A DNA stretch of 5,014 bases from Deinococcus sp. GTDB taxonomy: Bacteria > Deinococcota > Deinococci > Deinococcales > Deinococcaceae. Location of the stretch: contig JAGLBF010000023.1 in the NCBI GenBank assembly GCA_018260375.1, forward strand, positions 1 through 5,014, written 5' to 3'. Made by a program: the position numbers and the translations under genes. The notes beneath the pieces were generated by a model. It was given only the letters and a program-made list of their open reading frames with translations. It did no database searches and had not been told where the DNA came from. Positions 1 through 4,754 of the stretch are shown in pieces (the stretch's first letter is position 1; each line of letters opens with the position of its first letter).

Positions 1-55
1 TATCAGTCGTGCCACCTGGGACGAATCGGAACCGCCTTAGGCTATCCTTATTGAG
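1..55. other. Left-edge segment, possible end of an upstream gene
   Basis: All three plus-strand frames are open from the window edge and stop just before or at the next gene: TAG at 38-40, TGA at 52-54 and TGA at 57-59. The last stop overlaps the next start as ATGA (56-59), the arrangement typical of translational coupling. The frame ending at 38-40 reads ...RATWDESEPP, which looks like a natural acidic C-terminus and would leave room for a promoter behind it. Which frame, if any, is a gene cannot be decided from so few bases. Confidence 0.3.
43..48 (+). promoter_or_regulatory. Possible -10 hexamer for a leaderless MerB-like gene
   Basis: TATCCT fits the TANNNT form of a housekeeping -10 box and ends 7 bases before the ATG at 56, so transcription would begin at or next to the start codon. 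No Shine-Dalgarno sequence precedes this ATG, which fits leaderless expression. I see no convincing -35 box 16-18 bases upstream. Coupling to an upstream gene through the ATGA overlap is the alternative. Confidence 0.35.
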
Positions 56-580
56 ATGAGAATATCAAATACTCTACTTCCCACCGCCCAGCAGCTTATA
101 CAATTGCTCCAAGAATTTGAAGGCCAGCTGGCCGAGGACGTGGTGCGCGGCCTTATCTCACTTGCCCCTACACGTCATAGAGTGGCATTGTCCAGTGGTA
201 CACGACTGTTTACCTACTGCGCCCTAGATACCCTGCTTATTCCGCGCCTGCTCGGAGAAGATGCTCAACTTTTTGCCCAACCCATCGATGAGTCTGACGC
301 TGTGCCATACGCGATTACAGCCGGTCAGTTACATGGCCCAGACGGCGTAGTGATTGCATTCCCGCAGGTGCACACAGCTGAAGCCGGCGAATTCAAAGGA
401 GATTTTTGCCCCTATGCCAACCTGTTTCACAGCATTGACGATTACCGCCTGTGGGCTGCCAAAGGCACAGTGCCTACACAGGCGCTCACGCTCGCTCAGG
501 CCGACCACCTAGCCCTTGACTACGCTCAGCACATCCATAAGCACGCGCCTAAGGTGTGCGGCTGCGGCTGCGGTATGTAA
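56..580 (+). CDS. MerB-like alkylmercury (organomercurial) lyase family protein
   Basis: This 174-residue cytosolic protein resembles MerB, which breaks carbon-mercury bonds by protonolysis and releases Hg(II). The segment around residues 53-67 (TYCALDTLLIPRLLG) matches the MerB active-site region YAWCALDTLIFPALIG. Cys55, Asp58 and Cys118 (in FCPYANLF) have exactly the spacing of the catalytic Cys96, Asp99 and Cys159 of plasmid MerB (3 and 63 residues apart). Three things are odd. About 40 residues of the usual N-terminal winged-helix region are missing. The structural cysteine corresponding to Cys117 is absent. The protein ends in CGCGCGM (residues 168-174), a CxCxC cluster. No merR, merA, merT or merP lies in the window. 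The start at 56 is the only ATG after an in-frame stop at 38-40. Family membership is well supported, but the true substrate (organomercurial or another metal/thiol species) is inferred. Confidence 0.8.
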   Translation: MRISNTLLPTAQQLIQLLQEFEGQLAEDVVRGLISLAPTRHRVALSSGTRLFTYCALDTLLIPRLLGEDAQLFAQPIDESDAVPYAITAGQLHGPDGVVIAFPQVHTAEAGEFKGDFCPYANLFHSIDDYRLWAAKGTVPTQALTLAQADHLALDYAQHIHKHAPKVCGCGCGM

Positions 581-750
581 TACCGGTTTCGCGCTATGAA
601 AGCACCATCCGTATCAGGCAACAAAGGGCTCGCCTTGTACAAAAACGCTCTTGTTCTCAACATCAGTGGACATGCGGCAAGATGCACTCACCGCCGCTTT
701 CTACCGGAATCCGTATAGCTCGCTGATGGTGGCAAAGGCCAGAATCTTGC
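581..750. other. Convergent intergenic gap, no clear gene
   Basis: This 170-base gap separates the 3' ends of the MerB-like gene and the MscS-like gene. I see no Rho-independent terminator with a T-tract for either gene. It contains a 19-base sequence (587-605) repeated before trxA, and two copies of a motif reading ATACGGAT on the minus strand (607-614 and within 705-716). A 40-codon plus-strand reading frame starts at ATG 596 but lacks a ribosome site and recognisable features, so it is not called. Confidence 0.6.
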
Positions 751-780
751 CTATACTCTGTCCTCATCGCCCGATTCTGG
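739..780 (-). other. Inverted repeat spanning the mscS-like stop codon
   Basis: CCAGAATC (739-746) and GATTCTGG (773-780) form a perfect 8-bp inverted repeat with a 26-base loop. The loop holds the last codons and the TAG stop (751-753) of the MscS-like gene. No run of T follows on the minus strand, so this is not a standard intrinsic terminator. It could be a 3'-end stabilising hairpin, or chance. Confidence 0.3.
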
Positions 781-1962
781 GTCGCGGCTTTCTGAGGGTT
801 TAATCGGCTTGTCTTCTATGCGCTGCGACTCTTTGGCGGTGATAACGGTCATCTCATGAGTGTCGGCGTCACCACGCAGCAGGCGAATAGAAATGGTGTC
901 GCCTGAGTTCATAGGGCGCCGCAGGAATGGGATCTCAATATTAGCCTGATCCATCGCAATTTTGATGCGCCGATTAAACTCGCGCTGCAGGGCATACTGC
1001 GTTTTGGGCAGTACCTTAAAGAGCGCCCGCAGGGTGATGCCCTCAGAAGTCAGGCTGACCACGCCCTGCATATCGGGCTCCTGCAAAAACATGTCATGCC
1101 ACTCAGGATCATCATAGAGGCCGCGTGACACCTGTTGCAGCACGCGCAGACCATCATTGATGTTGGCGCTGTAGGTGATGTCCACATCGGCAAGGACCTG
1201 CGACCAGTCTTTGCTGCTGATGCTTACCGTCTGTATTTGCCCGTTGGGGATGATATTGACCGTGCCGTCTAGGGCGCGCAGGTTGGTGACGCGCAGGTTG
1301 AGCTTTTCAACCATGCCGCCCAGTGCGCCGTTATTGACCGTAATCACATCACCCACGCCGTACTGGTCTTCAAGAAGAATAAAAAAGCCGTTAAACACAT
1401 CTTTAACCAGGCTCTGTGCACCAAAGCCCACCGCCACGCCTAGCACCGATACCCCGGCCAGCAAGCTCGTGGCGTTGATGCCCATGGCTTGTAAAATGCT
1501 GATAGTGGCGACCAAGACCAGTATCACCCGCAAGGTACTTTCAATCACGCCGCGCAGGGTTTGCAGCCTCACTGAGCGGCGGGTAAAATCATCACCACCA
1601 CTGGGAATAATGCGGCTTGCCAGCGCGCTGAGCACATTCCAGGCAATGACGGTCAGGGCGACAATGGCAATCAGTTGGCCCACTGTGTTGCGAAACCAAG
1701 CTACCAGTTCTTGCCCGACATCAAACAGCACCTCGACATTGGGCAGGTAGATAGCGTAGACCGATACCGACAGCGCGGCAAAGAGGCACATCACCACCCA
1801 GATCATCCTGAGGATGCGGACTAGGTCATGGCGCATATAGTTGTTCATAAGGCGCAGTAGGCTGCGACCCAGTCGCCACACGGCAAAGGTGGCAATCAGC
1901 GCGCCCGCCAACTTCAGCCACACCCAGGGCTTAGCCAGTTGTATCAGTAGCTCGTCAAACAT
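751..1962 (-). CDS. MscS-family small-conductance mechanosensitive channel
   Basis: This 403-residue integral membrane protein should open under membrane tension and release solutes during hypo-osmotic shock, as a homo-heptamer by analogy with MscS. Hydrophobic segments lie near residues 13-35, 48-72, 93-118 and 137-160, followed by the pore helix. The pore-helix and beta-domain signature is clear: TSLLAGVSVLGVAVGFGAQS (165-184), then the stretch ending FFILLEDQYGVGDVI (193-207), and DGTVNIIPNGQI (232-243). The mixed alpha/beta cytoplasmic domain runs to about residue 349. It ends in a charged, probably disordered tail (about 351-403, ending ESGDEDRV). With four segments before the pore helix it has more membrane spans than E. 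coli MscS. It lies 69 bases downstream of plsX on the same strand and is probably the last gene of that operon. The ATG start has only a weak ribosome site (TAGGT). The family is clear, but ion preference and tension threshold cannot be read. Confidence 0.93.
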   Translation of the reverse strand: MFDELLIQLAKPWVWLKLAGALIATFAVWRLGRSLLRLMNNYMRHDLVRILRMIWVVMCLFAALSVSVYAIYLPNVEVLFDVGQELVAWFRNTVGQLIAIVALTVIAWNVLSALASRIIPSGGDDFTRRSVRLQTLRGVIESTLRVILVLVATISILQAMGINATSLLAGVSVLGVAVGFGAQSLVKDVFNGFFILLEDQYGVGDVITVNNGALGGMVEKLNLRVTNLRALDGTVNIIPNGQIQTVSISSKDWSQVLADVDITYSANINDGLRVLQQVSRGLYDDPEWHDMFLQEPDMQGVVSLTSEGITLRALFKVLPKTQYALQREFNRRIKIAMDQANIEIPFLRRPMNSGDTISIRLLRGDADTHEMTVITAKESQRIEDKPIKPSESRDPESGDEDRV

Positions 1963-2031
1963 GGTACCTAGCTTGGCACAAATAGATGCAGGGCGTGTAG
2001 GCGCCGTCTGGCCGACTGCTTCGTCTCAGTA
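1963..2031 (-). other. plsX to mscS-like intergenic spacer
   Basis: This 69-base spacer carries neither an intrinsic terminator nor a good -35/-10 pair on the minus strand. The simplest reading is readthrough from plsX into the channel gene. A weak TAGGT ribosome-binding element sits just before the ATG at 1962. Confidence 0.45.
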
Positions 2032-3075
2032 TCACGCCGACAAGGCCGCCATCAGCTTAGCTATCAGACCGCTGTGGTAGTCGCGCTCGGCACGCAGCAG
2101 CGCGCTGGTCACCGCTTCAGCATCGGCGCTGCCGTGACCGATGTAGCTCAGGCCCTTTACGCCCAGCAAAATGGTGGCCCCGTACGTACTGGGATTCATG
2201 GTGGCGGCCAGTTCTTGCAGGGACGCACGCACCAGTAAGCCGCCTAGTTTGCTCTGCAGCGTGCTGTTGAGCGCTTCTTTGATCCAGCCAAACAACATTT
2301 TAGCCTCGCCCTCTGCCAGCTTGAGCGCAATGTTGCCCGTAAAGCCGTCTGTCACCACAATGTCGGTGCTACCCAGGAAAATATCACGGCCCTCTACGTT
2401 GCCCACAAAGTTAATACCTTGCTCCTGAGCGTGCTGGCGTAGCAAGGCGTGAGCCTCTAGCGTTACCGCGTTGCCCTTATGGTCTTCTTCACCGATGCTC
2501 AGCAATCCCACCGTCGGGCTGGGGCGGTGTTCAGCAACCTTGAGATACAAGCTGGCAAGCCGCGCCCATTGCAGCAGGTACACAGCTTTGACATCGGTGT
2601 TGGCCCCCGTATCAAGCAGCGCCACCATGCCCGCTTTGCTGGGTAGCTGGGTCAAAATCGCGGGGCGTTCAATGCCTGGTAATCGGCCCAGAATAAAGAG
2701 CGAGGCAGCCATCGTTGCGCCGCTGTGACCCATGCTCACCACCGCACCCGCCAGGCCATTTTTGACCAACCGGGTAGCGACGTTGATGCTGGCCTCATGT
2801 CGGCCCCGCACGTCGCTGGCATGTTCGTCCATGCCGATCACATCGGGCGCGTCGACGATGTTGAGCGGCAACTGATTGATGTCAGGATACTGGCTGAGTT
2901 CGGCATGCAGCTTGACGCGGTCACCGACAAGCACCACCCGCACGCCTGCACGGGCTGCCGCCACCGCGCCCGCCACGTTGGGCGGCAAGCCCACATCACC
3001 GCCCATCGCATCTAGGGCAATCGGCAGCCTGGGTGCGGCAGTCTGACCAGTGGGCTCAGCTTGCTCAGCGGACAT
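2032..3075 (-). CDS. plsX: Phosphate acyltransferase PlsX
   Basis: PlsX transfers a fatty acyl group from acyl-ACP to inorganic phosphate, giving acyl-phosphate for the PlsY glycerol-3-phosphate acyltransferase. This is the first step of phosphatidic acid synthesis at the cytoplasmic membrane surface. From the ATG at 3075 the protein has 347 residues, a normal family length. Visible signatures are LDAMGGD (21-27), a glycine-rich GHSGATMAA (116-124, where SAGNTGA is commoner), LLDTGAN (153-159), NVEGRDIFLGSTDIVVTDG (226-244) followed by FTGNIALK (245-252), and HGSADAEAV (314-322). Most PlsX proteins begin almost at the LDAMGGD block, so the first 17 or so residues are a polar extension. A GTG at 3093 in the same frame would add six residues. 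I prefer the ATG because GGACGGGGA precedes it and the overlap with the upstream gene falls to 11 bases. That overlap indicates translational coupling to the NYN gene. Confidence 0.95.
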   Translation of the reverse strand: MSAEQAEPTGQTAAPRLPIALDAMGGDVGLPPNVAGAVAAARAGVRVVLVGDRVKLHAELSQYPDINQLPLNIVDAPDVIGMDEHASDVRGRHEASINVATRLVKNGLAGAVVSMGHSGATMAASLFILGRLPGIERPAILTQLPSKAGMVALLDTGANTDVKAVYLLQWARLASLYLKVAEHRPSPTVGLLSIGEEDHKGNAVTLEAHALLRQHAQEQGINFVGNVEGRDIFLGSTDIVVTDGFTGNIALKLAEGEAKMLFGWIKEALNSTLQSKLGGLLVRASLQELAATMNPSTYGATILLGVKGLSYIGHGSADAEAVTSALLRAERDYHSGLIAKLMAALSA

Positions 3076-3682
3076 CTTCCCCGTCCAGCGCACTGCTCAC
3101 GTAAAAGGGGCGCGGCTCAGCGGTACGGCCTGGCACTGCCGCTGTACCTTCACTGGGCAAGCGGTAGCCAGGGCGCTCTACGGCGGCACGAATGTCTTTG
3201 AGGTCTATGTACTCATCAGCGGCGTTGCGCAGCTCATAGCTGGTCATTTCGGGAATAGAAGCCACGACCACACGCTTTCCCCGGGTACGCAGCACCTCCA
3301 CAGGGCGCTCAAAGTCGCCGTCTCCTGTTAACAGCACCGCCACGTCATACAACTCGGCGGTGGTTAGCAAGTCGGTGACAATTTCAATATCGAGGTTGGC
3401 ACGGCGAAAACTATCGCCATTTTCATCGGTGTTTTCTTGCAGGGTTTTGGTACGCACGGTGTAGCCCATATAGGTCAGCGCGTCAATAAACCGCTTTTGC
3501 TTATCGTCTACAGGCGCGGGAATCGCCGTGTAATAAAAAGCGTTATACAGCCGTCCCTGCGCGGCAAAGTGTTCCAAAATTTTGCGGTGGTCAAAGTTCC
3601 AGCCCAAGCGTTTGGCAGCGGCGTACACATTGGCTCCGTCAATAAAAAGTCCGATTCGGGGGCCGATAAGGGGGGTGGTCAT
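3065..3682 (-). CDS. NYN/LabA-like domain protein, probable PIN-fold ribonuclease
   Basis: This 205-residue soluble protein carries one NYN (DUF88/LabA-type) domain, a PIN-like nuclease fold that uses clustered acidic residues to bind a divalent metal and cut RNA. The acidic positions are visible: Asp15 in GLFIDGANVY (11-20), Asp98 and Asp104 in NLDIEIVTDLL (96-106), and Asp121 and Asp123 in LLTGDGDFERPVEVLRTRG (117-135). A strand-turn segment KRVVVASI (136-143) and LRNAADEYIDL (151-161) complete the usual domain end. Residues 170-205 are a variable proline-rich tail. The ATG at 3682 has a strong GGAGG ribosome site 8-9 bases upstream. It is the first gene of a leftward cluster and overlaps plsX by 11 bases. 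Nuclease activity is inferred from the family. The substrate is unknown, and the link to lipid synthesis is positional only. Confidence 0.88.
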   Translation of the reverse strand: MTTPLIGPRIGLFIDGANVYAAAKRLGWNFDHRKILEHFAAQGRLYNAFYYTAIPAPVDDKQKRFIDALTYMGYTVRTKTLQENTDENGDSFRRANLDIEIVTDLLTTAELYDVAVLLTGDGDFERPVEVLRTRGKRVVVASIPEMTSYELRNAADEYIDLKDIRAAVERPGYRLPSEGTAAVPGRTAEPRPFYVSSALDGEDVR

Positions 3683-3690
3683 ATCAATAT

Positions 3691-3695
3691 CCTCC
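3691..3695 (-). promoter_or_regulatory. Strong ribosome-binding site of the NYN gene
   Basis: On the minus strand GGAGGA lies 8-9 bases before the ATG at 3682, an ideal Shine-Dalgarno element. It fixes the start of the NYN gene and contrasts with trxA and the MerB-like gene, which have none. The first gene of the leftward cluster therefore has a transcribed leader. Confidence 0.8.
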
Positions 3696-3698
3696 AGC

Positions 3699-3704
3699 AG
3701 TGTA
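3699..3704 (-). promoter_or_regulatory. Possible -10 box of the leftward operon
   Basis: TACACT, read on the minus strand within TTTACACTG, resembles a -10 hexamer. However, it lies only 4 bases upstream of the GGAGG element, so initiation here would start inside the ribosome site. No good -35 sequence sits at the right spacing. A promoter further upstream in the 470-base gap is at least as likely. Confidence 0.2.
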
Positions 3705-3786
3705 AATGTAAGTTTGAATGATGTGCTGCGCTGCGTGACAGCGGCTCAGCCCGCTGATGGCACAGACACCTCTTCAGCCACAGCAT

Positions 3787-3817
3787 AGCGGCAAAACATG
3801 AGCTAAAAGCGGCAAAA
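3787..3817. repeat. Direct repeat pair AGCGGCAAAA, 21-base period
   Basis: AGCGGCAAAA occurs identically at 3787-3796 and 3808-3817. The 21-base start-to-start distance is two turns of B-DNA and would place both copies on the same face of the helix. It lies about 105-135 bases upstream of the NYN start, a suitable place for a regulator site. No known operator is recognised. Confidence 0.5.
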
Positions 3818-3901
3818 GACCAACATCAAACCTAAATACTGCCGTGGGTCATAGCAAGCAGCACACACACGATCACGCAGACACTAAAGGACACAGCCGC
3901 T

Positions 3902-3933
3902 AGAGTACAAAGACGATAGAGTACACAAACAAT
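3902..3933. repeat. Imperfect 16-base tandem repeat
   Basis: AGAGTACAAAGACGAT (3902-3917) is followed immediately by AGAGTACACAAACAAT (3918-3933), with 13 of 16 positions identical. On the minus strand each unit contains GTACTCT, which slightly resembles an extended -10 element. Two adjacent copies could bind a dimeric regulator or be a slippage product. Confidence 0.45.
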
Positions 3934-4052
3934 ACAGAGCCGCATAACGCCTGGGGGCATCTCTTCTGGTACGGCGGACTGCGACTTGAACCTTGCTCAG
4001 CACGCGGTGAAAGCAGGCCAGCAGGCATAAAAACCAGTACGCCTTTCGCGCT

Positions 4053-4080
4053 ATGACAGCACAGGCGGAACCCATATAAG
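4053..4080 (+). promoter_or_regulatory. Possible upstream promoter for trxA
   Basis: ATGACA (4053-4058) matches TTGACA at five of six positions and is followed after 16 bases by TATAAG (4075-4080). Transcription would begin near 4087 and give trxA a leader of roughly 65 bases. An AAGGAGG run (4078-4084) follows, but no start codon lies at a usable distance, so it is probably not a working ribosome site. Confidence 0.4.
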
Positions 4081-4140
4081 GAGGCGCAAAACACAACCTT
4101 GGCTTAACCTGTCACACATACGCTTACAACTTTTGGCCCC

Positions 4141-4146
4141 TATACT
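4141..4146 (+). promoter_or_regulatory. -10 box for a leaderless trxA transcript
   Basis: TATACT ends 6 bases before the trxA ATG at 4153, which places the predicted first transcribed base on or beside the A of the start codon. No Shine-Dalgarno sequence lies in the preceding 15 bases (CCCC TATACT CCCTCT context). The -35 region is weak (ATACGC at 4118-4123 with 17-base spacing). Confidence 0.55.
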
Positions 4147-4152
4147 CCCTCT

Positions 4153-4479
4153 ATGAAACCTGTAGAACTGAGTGACAGCAACTTTAAAGGCGAAACCGCA
4201 AGCGGATATACTCTGGTTGACTTCTGGGCACCTTGGTGTGGCCCCTGCCGCATGATTGCCCCCGTTATTGAAGAAGTGGCGAGTCAGTACGACGGCAAAA
4301 TCAAAGTGGGCAAGCTCAACATTGATGACAACCAGGACACGGCTCAGCAATTTCGCGTGATGAGTATCCCTACCATCATCCTCTTCAAAGATGGTCAGCC
4401 CGTTGAAGGCATTGTCGGCGCGCAGCCTAAGCGTGCTTTTGAGGCGCTGCTCGATAAGCACCTAAGCACCATGAATTAA
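4153..4479 (+). CDS. trxA: Thioredoxin
   Basis: This 108-residue cytosolic thioredoxin reduces disulfides in client proteins and is recharged by NADPH-dependent thioredoxin reductase. The active site WCGPC is at residues 28-32 (Cys29 and Cys32) in the context LVDFWAPWCGPCRMIAPVIE. Asp23 corresponds to the buried Asp26 of E. coli thioredoxin, and the cis-proline is Pro73 in MSIPT. The GQPVEGIVGAQPK segment (81-93) is the usual final strand and turn before the C-terminal helix. The length is normal, and no domain or residue is missing. The ATG at 4153 is supported by the -10 box immediately upstream and by alignment with typical thioredoxin N-termini. It is monocistronic, ending in its own strong terminator. 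The sequence closely resembles Deinococcus thioredoxins as I remember them. Confidence 0.97.
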   Translation: MKPVELSDSNFKGETASGYTLVDFWAPWCGPCRMIAPVIEEVASQYDGKIKVGKLNIDDNQDTAQQFRVMSIPTIILFKDGQPVEGIVGAQPKRAFEALLDKHLSTMN

Positions 4480-4521
4480 CACGAATTCCGCTTTGCACGC
4501 ATCTTTTGTGAGAAACGCAGT

Positions 4522-4561
4522 AAAAGTAGGCCGCCTAATCAAGCTAGGCGGCCTACTTTTT
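4522..4561 (+). terminator. Rho-independent terminator of trxA
   Basis: A perfect 16-bp inverted repeat (4522-4537 and 4545-4560), including AGTAGGCCGCCTA and its complement, encloses a 7-base loop and ends in TTTTT. It begins 42 bases after the trxA stop codon. The A-run on its left side supplies a T-run on the other strand, so it could also stop leftward transcription from the helix-hairpin-helix gene. Confidence 0.95.
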
Positions 4562-4630
4562 GTATTCTCATACGGATTCTGATTGAGTGGTGCTGACTAT
4601 ACTATAAAAGAAGGCCAGAGAGATAATAAA

Positions 4631-4646
4631 ACAATATATACATTGT
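4631..4646. repeat. Near-perfect 16-base dyad
   Basis: ACAATATATACATTGT is symmetric at seven of eight paired positions, as expected of a dimeric regulator site. Read on the minus strand it is followed by TTTATTA, so it could instead be a weak AT-rich terminator for the helix-hairpin-helix gene. Its distance from the ATACGGATTC motif and the TATACT box leaves the role open. Confidence 0.35.
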
Positions 4647-4665
4647 GATATGAAAGCGCAGGTGG

Positions 4666-4711
4666 TACTCTGCTCCTTTGCTGCAATGGATCACTGTGCT
4701 GGAGTAGAGCA
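4666..4711. repeat. Imperfect 11-bp hairpin
   Basis: TACTCTGCTCC (4666-4676) can pair with GGAGTAGAGCA (4701-4711) through nine Watson-Crick pairs, one G-U pair and one mismatch around a 24-base loop. CTTTGCT and AGCAAAG offer an overlapping alternative stem. No T-tract follows on either strand, so this is not a plain terminator. Confidence 0.35.
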
Positions 4712-4754
4712 AAGCCCCTATCAGGCTGTAAATGTCTTAAGGCAATGCCCAACC

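Larger units (their letters stand above)
3683..4152. promoter_or_regulatory. 470-base divergent intergenic region
   Basis: This region separates the leftward NYN-plsX-channel cluster from rightward trxA and must carry both promoters. I see no credible protein gene: the minus-strand frames at 3884-4096 need GTG/TTG starts, lack ribosome sites and are rich in Cys and Arg. The region holds a small inverted repeat (CAGCGG 3739-3744, CCGCTG 3751-3756), a direct repeat pair 21 bases apart, a 16-base imperfect tandem repeat, a 19-base sequence shared with the other intergenic gap, and promoter-like sequences before trxA. Base composition is strongly skewed: by hand count, 3841-3940 has 40 A and only 10 T on the plus strand. 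Confidence 0.6.
4562..4754. other. AT-rich structured gap between trxA and the HhH gene
   Basis: This 193-base gap lies after the trxA terminator and ahead of the 3' end of the minus-strand gene. It contains TATACT (4598-4603, plus), which reads as TATAGT on the minus strand at 4606-4601, a 16-base near-palindrome and an imperfect hairpin. ATACGGATTCTG (4570-4581) nearly matches a sequence in the other convergent gap. No gene is called here. Confidence 0.5.

Noticed and set aside
596..718. 40-codon plus-strand ORF after the MerB-like gene
   Set aside because: No ribosome site, no domain, and it covers short dispersed repeats instead of showing coding character.
1175..1750. 191-residue plus-strand frame opposite the MscS-like gene
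   Set aside because: It is very rich in Ser, Thr, Arg and Pro, as expected for an antisense shadow, while the minus strand has clear channel motifs.
3739..3756. CAGCGG/CCGCTG hairpin upstream of the NYN gene as an intrinsic terminator
   Set aside because: The stem is only 6 bp and no T-run follows on either strand.
3970..4005. tRNA-like 3' end on the minus strand (GGTTCAAGTC followed later by CCGCCGTACCA)
   Set aside because: The T-stem does not pair (CAAGG against CGCAG), and no upstream acceptor strand complementary to TCCGCCG, D-arm or anticodon arm is visible.
3884..4096. Minus-strand frames in the divergent intergenic region
   Set aside because: They need GTG or TTG starts without ribosome sites and give Cys/Arg/Leu-rich sequences unlike known proteins. 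The region is better explained as regulatory.
4051..4461. 136-residue frame antisense to trxA
   Set aside because: It is a mirror of the thioredoxin coding sequence, whose motifs are unambiguous.
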